A stretch of 32,700 nt of DNA from a virus. Positions 14,318-23,143 of the stretch are shown one piece after another. The stretch is taken from IMG/VR virus record IMGVR_UViG_3300009157_000035, positions 1 to 32,700 of that record; one strand, written 5' to 3'. Each line of letters starts with the position of its first letter. The first letter of the stretch is position 1. The notes beneath the pieces were generated by a model. The model ran no database searches. It was not told where the DNA came from and saw only the letters and a program-made list of their open reading frames with translations. The position numbers and the translations under genes were made by a program.

Positions 14318-16867
14318 TTATTGTAGGTAATACCCCGAAGCGCGTGTATTTAACACAAGCCCTTGTAGTTCAAAATCGTCAAACGCTATCGCTGGCAACT
14401 TAATCTGCTCGTCACTATAGTAAAAGAACAACTGAATACATTCGCCATCGCCCTGGAAGTATACGGGGTGCCATAACCTTGTTGATTGTGCTTCAATGTT
14501 GTTACCAGGATAGGGCGATGTCTCAAGGATATTAGTGCCCAGTATCGCCCCCGTTACCGTTCCGTCGTCAATCAGCGAGATATTACTTGCTGAAGATGGC
14601 GAATAGTCTACAGTTATCTGGCCATTACTTGTTTTGGTGACTGCAAAGTCTACCCTGCCAAGAAATACGTTGCGCCCTTTATCAACATAAGGGTTCCATT
14701 GGCGCGAGCGTATATTGATGTTGGATACTCGTCCAACCGTTCCGCCGCCACGGTAAGTCCCTGTGATGATTACTTCATCTACTATGAATTCAAACGTATC
14801 TTTACTTGTGACGGTTATGGATTGAATCTTGCCGTTGAGTGTACTGCCAATAATGCCTGTATCCTGTATTGAATCTATATAGATATAGTCTGTTTCTGCA
14901 TTGCCAGGAATGGTCGACATAAGGCCATGATCGATAATGGTGCAGGTTACAAGCGTGTCTGTTCCAATCGTTGTCAATGCAATGTCGGTGATTTGCATGA
15001 CAGCTTCGTTTTGGCTGCGCCCAGGCAATACCATAAACACATAGCCTTGTTGGTTGCCTGCTATTATTTGCCTAAAACGGGGCTGAATAGTGCCCGAATC
15101 CCAGCTTACGTTGTACGTTGACCACGCATTCTTAGCAGCAGCCCATGTTAAACCGGTTTGCTGTTCAAAGTAGCCAAAACACGTAATACAATCGGTATTG
15201 AACGCCCAGGAATGATTCTTGTAGTTATACACCAACACCCTTAATGGGTAGGGACGATCATTTTTCTGCAATGTACTTGGAAAGCACCAATAAACCATCT
15301 CGGTAAAGTAGTCACGGATACCATGCACTCGCTTGGTGCCATCTGTTTCATTCTTGACCTTGAAGACTTCGTCAGGAATCTTGGTGTCTATACGTTCAAC
15401 GTTTGAACCATTGCAGGCATGAACACCCGTTTGGCCAACGCTTAAAATAAACTGGTCGAACGGTACTGAAGAAAATTCAGCCTCACAGCCAAGCTCTGTG
15501 TTAAGTTTCTGCCATAAGAACGGCATCAAGTCGTTGTCGGTATAGGCAAGTTCCCACGTGCTTCGCTCAAAGAATACAATTAATCTATCTTTTATGAATT
15601 CGGCGCTGACAATCTCTTCGTCAGTTGCCGCATCTACAAATCCGCCGCCATCGCCATACAATGTTCCATCAGTTGTGTCCGATTCATACCATGCGTTATC
15701 AGCAAATACATCATTCTTGTGGGAATAGCGAAATCTATTTACGCGTGGCGTATTAACGGTGCCCGCAGCATTGGTTTCAACGGGCGCCAACAATCCCATG
15801 TGTCCCTTAAAAGAAACAATGAGTTTGGCAGTACTTACATAGGGGCCAGTATGAAGACCCCCTAGCGGCGCAAAATAAGGATAAAAATCAGTCCAAGCCG
15901 TGCCATTATAATAGCGAATTGGATCATCAGTGAGTGCAGGGATAGCTGTATAGCGATAATTAGTCACAAATAAGTTTTGTTGTCGGGCTCCACTCACTTG
16001 ATCAAAGGCGTTCCAGTTGCATGTCCAAAAAAACTGCGAATTAGTGCTGTGCCATGTCGTTACAACGGGCATTTCTGCGCTAAGCCATGCAGCCCCAGAA
16101 AATACATAAGCAAACTGTGTATCCCATGCATAAGCAGGCTTGTTGTTTATGGCAGTATCAATGCCCCATTGAGTAAGCCCCATAACCGATTCGCCAGGAT
16201 AAAAATAGATTGCCGTTGTCGCTTCCGCCCCTGAAAAAACATACGCACCATTGGTAGTCGAATAGGTACCCGTTGAATTCGTTTCAAAATACACAGAGGT
16301 TGAAGGATTGAGTGGTGACGATATAACAAGGGCGCCAGTCGCAGTGTTGAACGTGCCTGATCCTGTGCCGCTTGCCGTTAAAGCTGCTAGGCCAAGAGCT
16401 GAAATAGTAAATGTTTCGGTGCCAACAATAAATACTTGTCCAATTGAATAAGGACCAGACCATAGACTACTAATGTTTATAGTCAAAGCGCCTGTGCTGT
16501 CGGTAGTGCTAATGAATGGCAGTGTTTTAAGCATGGGCTGAGCTACACCAGCGGTCACTACGGTGAACATCTCGGCGCCAACAGAGAACGCCTGGCCAAT
16601 CTTGAAGATTGCTCCTGGCACTGTGTCTGTGCGGTCACCGCTGCCATCAGTTGTTTGAACTTGAAGCCTGATCCTAGAAGACAATTGAGCTAGGCCTGGA
16701 GCTAAACTAGTACCTGTGTACCCGCTGCCAAATCTCTTTTTTAAGCGTCCCCTGAACATATAGGCATTAGTTAATTCTTCGTAAGCCGAATCCGCAATCA
16801 GCCATGGTTTCACGTCTAATTGCAAGCCTTCATTAAGTGGTGCGATAAGAAAACGGTCAAAAGCCAT
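14318..16867 (-). CDS. Tail stabilisation/nozzle protein (P22 gp10-type)
   Basis: The 849-residue protein begins MAFDRFLIAPLNEGLQLDV, then NAYMFRGRLKKRFGSGY at about 34-50, the typical opening of phage stabilisation or nozzle proteins that close the tail tube below the portal. It is far longer than P22 gp10 (472 residues). Extra material includes a duplicated segment near residues 90-105 and 142-156 (IGQxFxVGxExFT), and a beta segment near 625-700 like the FCCH-type repeats of the capsid-associated protein. It begins two bases after the stop of the gene before it, so the two are coupled. Name by resemblance; the long insertions may be receptor- or surface-facing. Confidence 0.65.
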   Translation of the reverse strand: MAFDRFLIAPLNEGLQLDVKPWLIADSAYEELTNAYMFRGRLKKRFGSGYTGTSLAPGLAQLSSRIRLQVQTTDGSGDRTDTVPGAIFKIGQAFSVGAEMFTVVTAGVAQPMLKTLPFISTTDSTGALTINISSLWSGPYSIGQVFIVGTETFTISALGLAALTASGTGSGTFNTATGALVISSPLNPSTSVYFETNSTGTYSTTNGAYVFSGAEATTAIYFYPGESVMGLTQWGIDTAINNKPAYAWDTQFAYVFSGAAWLSAEMPVVTTWHSTNSQFFWTCNWNAFDQVSGARQQNLFVTNYRYTAIPALTDDPIRYYNGTAWTDFYPYFAPLGGLHTGPYVSTAKLIVSFKGHMGLLAPVETNAAGTVNTPRVNRFRYSHKNDVFADNAWYESDTTDGTLYGDGGGFVDAATDEEIVSAEFIKDRLIVFFERSTWELAYTDNDLMPFLWQKLNTELGCEAEFSSVPFDQFILSVGQTGVHACNGSNVERIDTKIPDEVFKVKNETDGTKRVHGIRDYFTEMVYWCFPSTLQKNDRPYPLRVLVYNYKNHSWAFNTDCITCFGYFEQQTGLTWAAAKNAWSTYNVSWDSGTIQPRFRQIIAGNQQGYVFMVLPGRSQNEAVMQITDIALTTIGTDTLVTCTIIDHGLMSTIPGNAETDYIYIDSIQDTGIIGSTLNGKIQSITVTSKDTFEFIVDEVIITGTYRGGGTVGRVSNINIRSRQWNPYVDKGRNVFLGRVDFAVTKTSNGQITVDYSPSSASNISLIDDGTVTGAILGTNILETSPYPGNNIEAQSTRLWHPVYFQGDGECIQLFFYYSDEQIKLPAIAFDDFELQGLVLNTRASGYYLQ

Positions 16868-16868
16868 G

Positions 16869-17423
16869 TTAATAGCCTATTGCTTGATAAAAAATGTACT
16901 GATTTGGGTCTGATGGATGAGTTGCCGTTGTCCAGTTTGATTTAAAAGTGAAGCCGCTTGTGCTCTTTGCGGTTACAAGCAGATTGAGTTTATAGGTCAA
17001 ATCTCCGCCAGCGCCAGCTTGATATTGGCTAATGACAAGCGATGTTATGGCTGTAGGGAATGTGAGCGCAAACGTTACCGCTTGAGAATCGCTAGAAATC
17101 TTTACCATGTCCCATTGTGTTATAAAGCCTGATGCTAAATACGAATAGCCATTTGTAGCGGTCGTGCTGCCCCATTTATTGATAGGGACGGCAGCGTCAG
17201 TACCTTTTTTGATAAAGAACCAATCATCGGGCGCCGTTTTGCTAAGCATGTAATAATTACCTACCAAGAACGGGCTTGGCAATGCGCCACCAATAGGAAC
17301 CTGGAGGAACGTAGCAAGTGGTGGTATCAGCTGGCTGAGGGCTGTATTATTATTAAGAAGATCCGCTTGCGATTGTGATAGTAGGTCACTGGCTTGCGGG
17401 ATAAGTTTATTAAATGTTGCCAT
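16869..17423 (-). CDS. Virion structural protein, unknown role
   Basis: GGGAGA upstream supports the start. The 184-residue protein has a helical N-terminus (residues 1-45) and a beta-rich remainder with many threonine, serine and tyrosine residues, like a small tail appendage or decoration protein. It directly precedes the nozzle gene with a coupled stop/start. The homing endonuclease gene sits just upstream of it, separating it from the adaptor gene. Confidence 0.6.
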   Translation of the reverse strand: MATFNKLIPQASDLLSQSQADLLNNNTALSQLIPPLATFLQVPIGGALPSPFLVGNYYMLSKTAPDDWFFIKKGTDAAVPINKWGSTTATNGYSYLASGFITQWDMVKISSDSQAVTFALTFPTAITSLVISQYQAGAGGDLTYKLNLLVTAKSTSGFTFKSNWTTATHPSDPNQYIFYQAIGY

Positions 17424-17432
17424 GTTCTCTCC

Positions 17433-17945
17433 CTAGATGTTTTTCCAGGTTTTATGTTTAACGATTTTTCTGACACAATCATAGCCAACCTTGAACTTGC
17501 GAGCGATTTCTCTCTGATTAAGGCCTTCAGCAAATGATTGCCTAATTTGTGGGACAACTTCTGTTGTAACTGTGCAATAAGACAATCTACCTTTCCCTAG
17601 CGCATCTATTATGTTTTCTTGATGTGAGCCTAGCCAAAGATGTTCAGGGTTTACGCATGGAGGATTATCGCAACTATGACAAATTTCTTTGCCTTCTGGA
17701 ATTGTTCCATTATAAAGTTCCCAGGATATGCGGTGGGCTCGAATGCCTTTGTTTTTAATATACATTCGTCCATAGCCTTTATCGTCTTTTGCTCCCTGCC
17801 AAACCCAACAATTGTCGGTCATTTTTACATGTGATAGAAATCTGCAAATTAAAGAACAAAATGCTTTTTGACCAGGAATATCTATTCGTTGACATGATTT
17901 ATGACATGTTAGGCATTTGTCGTCGACAATGTTATATCTTTTCAT
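17433..17945 (-). CDS. HNH homing endonuclease (HNH_3 type) with C-terminal helix-turn-helix
   Basis: I chose ATG 17945 (170 residues), preceded by AAGGAT; the longer frame from 18161 lies inside the adaptor gene. Residues 11-34 have CxxC and CxxxC pairs (a zinc knuckle). Residues 47-120 form the HNH_3 domain: CWVWQG, then AHRISWELYNG (H71), ICHSCDNPPCVNPEHLWLG (H90, N99, H102) and ALGKGR. Residues 143-162 read as a helix-turn-helix (NQREIARKFKVGYDCVRKI). It is a free-standing mobile gene between structural genes. It could also help spread the nearby group I intron, which has no endonuclease of its own. Confidence 0.88.
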   Translation of the reverse strand: MKRYNIVDDKCLTCHKSCQRIDIPGQKAFCSLICRFLSHVKMTDNCWVWQGAKDDKGYGRMYIKNKGIRAHRISWELYNGTIPEGKEICHSCDNPPCVNPEHLWLGSHQENIIDALGKGRLSYCTVTTEVVPQIRQSFAEGLNQREIARKFKVGYDCVRKIVKHKTWKNI

Positions 17946-17955
17946 TGAATGATCC

Positions 17956-18972
17956 TTATCCATTGACCCACCATCCAAATGGTCCGGGCCATCCAGAGCC
18001 AAATCCCGATTGTTCGGTATAGATGGTAGCTGATCTTTCATTGGCCTGTTGAACAAGTGTTCTGCGTTGTATAAGTTCTTCTTGTTTGATGAATTCGGGC
18101 ATGATCTGCTGGATATCATCAAATTGATTTCTGTCTTCAAAGACCTTCTTGGCTGCGCCATAAGCTATGTACTGAAACCATTCATTATATTGTGGGGCTT
18201 GGCCAGATGCTATTAATTGAGTGGGTTGTGCATAAGCTTCCATGTTTATGGCATAAGCTTGGTCGGGTACTGGTCGTACCGTGAATGTGTCCTGGTAGAA
18301 CAACAGTGCAACTGGCCGAGCTGCTTGATAGGGAACTGTTTGCGCATTAACCTTGGCGTTGGCAGCTGGTGCAGATTCAAAATCTATAAGAAACCCGCCT
18401 GTTATATAGTTGATTGTGCCGCGTGGGACTAATGTTTGAGTGTTAACAAGATTGCCAGCATAGGGCAATCCAGCAACGGGCTCGTCTTTATATGAAATAC
18501 TATTACCACTTGCGTCAATGGCAGATATTAAGACGTTGTTTTGCAGAAAAGGGTGTTGGTTTATTGTGCCCGTAAAAACCGTTAATCCGCCCGCCGTCCC
18601 AAGCCCTATTTGCTGGATATACGTTATAAATGGATAGATATTAAAAAATTGTTCCCTGCTCTGCGAATAGAATGAGCGATAACCGGCTATATAGATCGGT
18701 TCATGTATGCTTATGTATTTATTCTTAAAGTCATAGAGTGGGCTTAAAGTATCTGTGGTGTTTGTTGAATATGTATCAATATTTGCGGTTGTATAAAAAG
18801 TGAGAGTAGTTCTTAAGCTTTTTAGGCGTAAATGCTCAGGCATATCATATGCAATAAACGTATTTACATACTGATCAATATCATTATCAGACAATTGATT
18901 GGTTGAAGGGTTTCTGGTAAGACGCCGTACTTTGATGCGTATGTCGTTGAGGGTTGATGTTGCTAGAGGCAT
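17956..18972 (-). CDS. Probable head-tail adaptor/tail accessory protein
   Basis: AAGGA supports the start. The 338-residue protein starts with a helical segment (TLNDIRIKVRRLTRNPSTNQLSD) and ends with WFQYIAYGAAKKVFEDRN followed by long charged helices (QEELIQRRTLVQQANERSATIY). The latter pattern is common in podovirus adaptor proteins that sit under the portal. Its end overlaps the ribosome site region of the HNH gene. It lies between the short adaptor-like gene and the nozzle gene, matching a connector role. Assignment is moderate. Confidence 0.6.
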   Translation of the reverse strand: MPLATSTLNDIRIKVRRLTRNPSTNQLSDNDIDQYVNTFIAYDMPEHLRLKSLRTTLTFYTTANIDTYSTNTTDTLSPLYDFKNKYISIHEPIYIAGYRSFYSQSREQFFNIYPFITYIQQIGLGTAGGLTVFTGTINQHPFLQNNVLISAIDASGNSISYKDEPVAGLPYAGNLVNTQTLVPRGTINYITGGFLIDFESAPAANAKVNAQTVPYQAARPVALLFYQDTFTVRPVPDQAYAINMEAYAQPTQLIASGQAPQYNEWFQYIAYGAAKKVFEDRNQFDDIQQIMPEFIKQEELIQRRTLVQQANERSATIYTEQSGFGSGWPGPFGWWVNG

Positions 18973-18980
18973 GGTAATCC

Positions 18981-19328
18981 TTAGTTGGTAAGTACGTTTC
19001 GTACGGCTGCATCCAGAATGCTATTAATTTCGCCCACGGGAACAACCTGACATGTTTGTGGAGTTGAAGATGGCGTGGTATACGGGTCAAAATAGGTTGT
19101 ATCAATATCCACATAAAAGGAAACAGCATCGTTTGTCGTCGCAGTGCCTACGAGCTGGTTTGCTTGTTGCATACCATATCCAGGAAATATAACGAGCCGA
19201 ACAATAAGCCCATCAATATAGTTATGATCCGTTTCCGTTGTTACAAGCGCTGGAAAACCGTTTGTAATGTTGGCAATGGCTCTCATGGCGGGTTTATAGA
19301 CCGGTGTTGTAACAAGCGGTAACGTCAT
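18981..19328 (-). CDS. Small structural protein, head-completion candidate
   Basis: GGAG with a six-base gap supports ATG 19328 (115 residues); a TTG at 19355 is less likely. The protein is beta-rich, with a C-terminal helix (EINSILDAAVRNVLTN). It sits between the lysine/glutamate-rich protein and the adaptor, where small head-completion proteins are common. No family is recognised. Confidence 0.6.
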   Translation of the reverse strand: MTLPLVTTPVYKPAMRAIANITNGFPALVTTETDHNYIDGLIVRLVIFPGYGMQQANQLVGTATTNDAVSFYVDIDTTYFDPYTTPSSTPQTCQVVPVGEINSILDAAVRNVLTN

Positions 19329-19372
19329 ATTCAACTCCACAATTTTACTTATCAATAGCCTAACAATAAGGG

Positions 19373-19903
19373 TTAGCGTTGATAAGAAGCACTCGCTACT
19401 TGAGATTCGCCGAGTGCTTTTTGTATGTCCTCATCCGCAACAAAATCAAATGGTGCAAAGCTATAGCGGTGCATCCATGAGCCGACAACCGTTGCTGCTG
19501 GCGCATCTTCACCAAGCACACGTTCATGCTTGTAGACCGGATACCGCCCGCTTGTCATAAGATGCCGTACAACGCCAAGTGGCAGCGTGGTTATCTCGCC
19601 ATCGCGCAGTTTGTATTTGGCGACCGGGTCATCTTTGTATTGTTTAAAGACAAACTCAAGCGTCCCGCCTCTTACCTCATGAAAGTGAAACTGGCCACGG
19701 ATAGGCGTTTGATCTTTGAGCCTCCGCGCTTTCATGGGGTCTACCTTTTCAACAACTTCTTCTTTATGCTCTTCTTCAGCCTCTGGTGCAGCCTCAACAG
19801 TCTTTGGCTTTCTGGTGCGCTTGATCTTTTGTGGCTCTACTTCAGTTGCTGGGTTTAAGATCTCTGGGGTTGCCTCTGTTGTTTGCAATAATTCATCTGC
19901 CAT
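19373..19903 (-). CDS. Hypothetical structural-region protein with charged N-terminal tail
   Basis: AAGGAG supports the start. The first 60 of 176 residues form an alternating acidic and basic tail (QKIKRTRKPKTVEAAPEAEEEHKEEVVEK), probably disordered. The remainder is a compact domain with HFHEVRGGTLEFVFKQYK and a histidine/tyrosine-rich end (GSWMHRYSFAPFDF). Proteins of this kind occur next to capsid genes in several podoviruses, but the role is unknown to me. Confidence 0.6.
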   Translation of the reverse strand: MADELLQTTEATPEILNPATEVEPQKIKRTRKPKTVEAAPEAEEEHKEEVVEKVDPMKARRLKDQTPIRGQFHFHEVRGGTLEFVFKQYKDDPVAKYKLRDGEITTLPLGVVRHLMTSGRYPVYKHERVLGEDAPAATVVGSWMHRYSFAPFDFVADEDIQKALGESQVASASYQR

Positions 19904-19920
19904 ATAGTTCTCCTTAGTGC

Positions 19921-19942
19921 GGAGGGGTCATGTGACCCCTCC
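19921..19942. other. Near-perfect G/C hairpin after the capsid-associated gene
   Basis: GGAGGGGTCA (19921-19930) and TGACCCCTCC (19933-19942) form a ten-base palindrome arm pair. On the - strand no T-run follows, so it may be an mRNA processing or stabilising hairpin, or a partial terminator tuning the ratio of capsid-associated to later proteins. Confidence 0.5.
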
Positions 19943-19955
19943 TTTATGAATGTCC

Positions 19956-21017
19956 TTAAATTAAGTAGTTCTTGCCAGCCATCCAGAACACAAGATCGCC
20001 AGGCGAGCCGGCTGTCTTTCCAGCTGGACCCGAGATGGTACCGTTGCCTGTTCCAAGTACGAGATTGATAGCGGCGGTATTGCGCGTTGCATCATCAAGC
20101 AGATTTGGGTTGAGAGGGCCTGTGTCTACGCCAGCTGCCGTTGCTCCATGGATTGTCGCATCCACGTTTTCACCGACGGGAACAATTTCTGCGTAGGTGA
20201 AAGGCATCAGTGTTGAAACTGGCCATGCAAATGTACCACTCCATGACGATGTTGGAATATCAAGAGTTATGGTGTTTGTGTAGCCATTGCTATCAGCTTC
20301 GCCAATCGCGCGAATGACGCCAAGAACCCCATAAAGCCCAGAAATACCCCATACCGAAGGAATGTTAACGCGAACCTCTTGGCCTACCGTATATCCATGC
20401 GTGACAGACATTGTGACCAATGTTTGTGTGGTCAAGACCGTTCCCGCTTGAACAGCAGTGATGACACGACGACGTGGATAGTAGATAGGATTGAATGGGA
20501 TGCGACGAACGCTAAATGCGGTAGCATTGACGAAGGCAGCGGGTGTTGTAAGCAAGTTTGTCAAACTAAATGTATTTGCGCCAAGACGGGTGATTGTGAA
20601 ATCAATCCCTTGGACTTGATACATTCCTGTTGTAGTTCCCGTAACTCTTACAACGTCGCCCGTCGCGTAACCATGGCTGGCAGCGGTAAATATACCGGTT
20701 GCGTGATCAATGGTTGTTCCAGTTACGACTGTTTCAGGCGTCTGCACAGAAGTGTCTTGATAGTAAATACCACCTTGGTTCAGCGTAAACAATGCGGACA
20801 ACATTGTTGTACTTGAGTTGTGATATTTTACTATGGCAGAACCTTGCGGCATGCCTGTTTGCCAGAAGAACTCAATACCAGCATTAGCGCTTGTGGCTCC
20901 ATATTCTGTGTAGTTGACTACTTTTACCCAGTCAAACCCAGCGCGCACAGGAATGATGCGTTGAGCAAGAGTAGCGCCAACGTTAAAATAACCTTGTTGA
21001 ATTAATGTGTTATCCAT
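19956..21017 (-). CDS. Capsid-associated beta-repeat protein (head decoration or fibre candidate)
   Basis: AAGGAGG upstream fixes ATG 21017 (353 residues); the longer frame runs back into the capsid gene. Two beta repeats resemble the FCCH-type fold found in phage proteins: residues about 98-157 (ASHGYATGDVVRVTG, ... FTITRLGANTFSLTNL) and 195-255 (VTHGYTVGQEVRVNIP ...). It directly follows the capsid gene in the - strand operon, so a decoration protein or head fibre is most likely. The same type of repeat appears in the nozzle protein. Confidence 0.6.
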   Translation of the reverse strand: MDNTLIQQGYFNVGATLAQRIIPVRAGFDWVKVVNYTEYGATSANAGIEFFWQTGMPQGSAIVKYHNSSTTMLSALFTLNQGGIYYQDTSVQTPETVVTGTTIDHATGIFTAASHGYATGDVVRVTGTTTGMYQVQGIDFTITRLGANTFSLTNLLTTPAAFVNATAFSVRRIPFNPIYYPRRRVITAVQAGTVLTTQTLVTMSVTHGYTVGQEVRVNIPSVWGISGLYGVLGVIRAIGEADSNGYTNTITLDIPTSSWSGTFAWPVSTLMPFTYAEIVPVGENVDATIHGATAAGVDTGPLNPNLLDDATRNTAAINLVLGTGNGTISGPAGKTAGSPGDLVFWMAGKNYLI

Positions 21018-21027
21018 GATGGCCTCC

Positions 21028-22235
21028 TTATGATACCAACAGGGTTGCACGCAGAGACAACAACCACGCGTCATTCAATAGACGTGGGACCATTGCCGTT
21101 ACGTACGCCGCTGTTGCGTTAAGCATTAATGGACCGCCAGCAATTTCTTTAGGTGCATACCTAAATTGTTGTGGATAACCATCTTGATCGACAATGCCGT
21201 AAGCCTCTAAGCCAGTGACAAAAATGTTGTAAACATTGTTGCCAAGAGCAGAAGATGTAGGAAGAACGGAACCAGCAGATGATATCCAGAAGCGGACATT
21301 GCCAATGTTCCCAAACTCGCTTTCTCCAATTCCTTGCTGGGCTGGATACTCAGCAGTTGGTCTGAATCCATTAACATTCTGCATATCTGGTGTTAAATCG
21401 CTATGACACATTGCCAAGAAGCAATTTCTCACCGGGGCTGTTCCAAATTTATTGGTGCCATCGATCATTTGAGCAATAGTTTTAGCATTATTGCCAACCA
21501 ATGTGCGATAGATCAAATCAATGTCAGAACGCGTTAGATTTGTAGGCGTGTCTCCATTGGTTCCATGTGTACAGTTAACAACTGAAGCTGTTGCTGCAAG
21601 CATGTCACGAGTCAATTGATCTTCCGTTTCACGAAGGTCCATACCAAGAAGTTTTGCGGCCTCTGTAAGAACTGGATCTTGTGCTTGACAATTAGAAATT
21701 AATACTTCTAATTTCTGTTACTTTTTTGACCTACTTCTAGGCGGGAAGTCTTGTTATTCCTTCCTCCAATTCTTTCGAATTGGTTCAGACTATCACATAA
21801 CTCATTGCTGAGCTCCAAAGGGGTTAGTCGTTGCGGCTGTGCGTTCCATACGGAATACTTGCCTCTGGTTACCATGCTCATTATAGAGTTTAGGCTTTCC
21901 ATGTAATTACCTTCGGTTTATTGACCCCTCAAATTACCAAGGGTCACTTGTTCGTTAATGTACAGCCACGTCCCGTAGAAATCCATTTTAGAATCGATGT
22001 CGATCGCGCTCAGGGTTTTCGAAGGCGGATTAACGCCTGAATTTCCTAAAGGAACTGGCGATGTACCTAGACGATTGTAGCGACGCATACGAAGCGTAGT
22101 ACCGCCATTTTTTGGCATCCTAAACTTCAATGCAAAAAGATTGTGGATCAGTGTTGGAAAGGGGACCGAAAGAAGCATCTGGGAAAAGCTTTGCTGGATC
22201 GGCGCACTTAACACTGACGTAGTTGTTAATGCCAT
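21028..22235 (-). CDS. Major capsid protein, split by a group I intron (two exons)
   Basis: Exon 1 is 22235-21940 and exon 2 is 21688-21028; joined they total 957 bases (318 residues plus stop) in one frame. Residues 30-60 (NLFALKFRMPKNGGTTLRMRR) and 66-98 (SGVNPPSK ... FYGTWLYINEQVT) match the start of N4-gp56-type HK97-fold capsid proteins. After the junction Leu99 the sequence continues QAQDPVLTEAAKLLGMDLRET, then CHSDL ... GFRPTAEYP. Unspliced mRNA would give a 107-residue truncated product ending in the intron. AAGGG supports ATG 22235. It follows the scaffold gene, a terminator and a 190-base leader. This is the main shell protein and should be the most highly expressed. Confidence 0.88.
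21689..21939 (-). ncRNA. Self-splicing group I intron in the capsid gene, no internal endonuclease
   Basis: Length is 251 nt, numbered on the - strand. P1: exon GACCCT pairs with intron GGGGTC (nt 12-17) with the expected U-G wobble at the splice site. P10: exon 2 TCAA pairs with intron TTGA (nt 8-11). P7: GACTA (111-115) with TAGTC (148-152), in the usual contexts GCAACGACTA and GATAGTCTGAAC. P8: CTCA-GCAA-TGAG (128-139). P9: CCAATTC-GAAA-GAATTGG (157-174). A last hairpin AATTAGAA/TTCTAATT precedes the terminal G (nt 251). Excision restores the capsid frame exactly. Group I introns splice themselves using guanosine. Confidence 0.93.
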
Positions 22236-22371
22236 AAGCATCCCTTAAAGTTTGCCCATCAAAAAGGTGATGGATTCCTTTAAGCCGAGACGAAGCTTGG
22301 TGTACGTCTCTTGCCTGGCGGGGGCCAATACGCCGTTGTGTTTGCGAAACACGTACGCATGACCAGTGTAT
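22236..22371 (-). promoter_or_regulatory. Capsid mRNA leader with hairpins
   Basis: This gap has no gene. On the - strand it holds GTGTTT-CGC-AAACAC (22338-22352) and CCATCA-CCTTTT-TGATGG shortly before the ribosome site AAGGG. Such hairpins could protect or tune the capsid message. TATACA near 22365-22370 could be a -10, but no convincing -35 goes with it. Confidence 0.35.
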
Positions 22372-22404
22372 AACAAAAAGATACCGCCTTAAAGCAAGGC
22401 GGTA
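22372..22404 (-). terminator. Intrinsic terminator after the scaffold gene
   Basis: On the - strand TACCGCCTT (22404-22396), loop GCTTT and AAGGCGGTA (22390-22382) are followed by TCTTTTTGTT. It lies 23 bases after the scaffold stop, between scaffold and capsid, so the capsid is probably expressed partly from its own start or by read-through. Confidence 0.85.
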
Positions 22405-22426
22405 CCCAGGAAAAAGGGGAAGAGAT

Positions 22427-23143
22427 TTATTCTTTGTTTTGAAGAATTTGTTGCATGTTGGCCCAAATATCTCGTTTTCGGGTATCTGTTAAAGGACCAT
22501 CTGCATAGAGAGTGGCGCTTGCCAGGGGCGATTGTACTGCGCTTGAGCCTGGGCGAGGTTTTGCAAGATTGCGTTGTACTTTCTCTTTTTGAGCTTCGAT
22601 AGCTGGTGACTGTTCAAGCCCCAGATTCTTTATGGCTTCATAGGTGCCGGCCATTTGAGCATAGTGATCTTTGGTGTTATAGAGCGTCTCTGTTAGCGCT
22701 GGGGCGTGAAGCTTAAGAGCTTCTACTGCTTTTGGCGTAACAACCTCAGAGAAATCAGGATACTTGTTTTGAATTTGGAGTTGCGTGAGCATCGCTTTAA
22801 GCTGTTTTGTCTCTTCTTTGGCTTCTTGTGCGTCTTTTTTGACCGCCTTTAGATGTTTATATTCTGTAATATCGTTATCGTCTGGTTCTTCAGAAGGCTT
22901 CTGCACTTGCTGCTGTTGCTGGCGGATATAGGCTTCCATCTCAGCCGCTCTTTTTTCTGCCGCTATGGCGCGTTCAGCCTCACGTTCTGCTTTCTCCCTT
23001 AAGAGGCGCATGTTCATGGTCTTGCTGTCTTCAACCTCAGACTGAACGACCTTTTGAGGTTCTTGTGCCTCTTCTGGCTGAACCTCTTCAAGAACTTGCT
23101 CTTCTACCGGTTCTACTACTTCAATGTTTTTATCATCGTCCAT
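22427..23143 (-). CDS. Scaffolding protein
   Basis: AAGGAG supports the start. The 238-residue protein is strongly acidic at the N-terminus (repeated E-V-E-E-P), then a long coiled coil (about 40-125, including REKAEREAERAIAAEKRAAEMEA and a glutamine run). A basic, helical C-terminal part follows (EKVQRNLAKPRPG ... DTRKRDIWANMQQILQ). This layout and the position directly upstream of the capsid gene are typical of scaffolding proteins, which guide shell assembly and leave before DNA enters. The basic tail would bind the capsid protein. Confidence 0.78.
   Translation of the reverse strand: MDDDKNIEVVEPVEEQVLEEVQPEEAQEPQKVVQSEVEDSKTMNMRLLREKAEREAERAIAAEKRAAEMEAYIRQQQQQVQKPSEEPDDNDITEYKHLKAVKKDAQEAKEETKQLKAMLTQLQIQNKYPDFSEVVTPKAVEALKLHAPALTETLYNTKDHYAQMAGTYEAIKNLGLEQSPAIEAQKEKVQRNLAKPRPGSSAVQSPLASATLYADGPLTDTRKRDIWANMQQILQNKE

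Noticed and set aside
17946-18161. N-terminal extension of the HNH protein (start at 18161)
   Set aside because: It would lie entirely inside the adaptor gene in another frame; ATG 17945 has an AAGGAT ribosome site and the zinc knuckle begins right after it.
21708-21902. 64-residue open frame on the - strand within the capsid region
   Set aside because: It lies wholly inside the group I intron, covers core pairing segments (P7, P8, P9), and has no ribosome site or endonuclease motif.
21028-22241. Major capsid gene as a broken pseudogene or frameshift
   Set aside because: Removal of exactly 251 nt at splice sites supported by P1 and P10 restores one clean frame; an essential gene is unlikely to be dead in an otherwise intact phage block.
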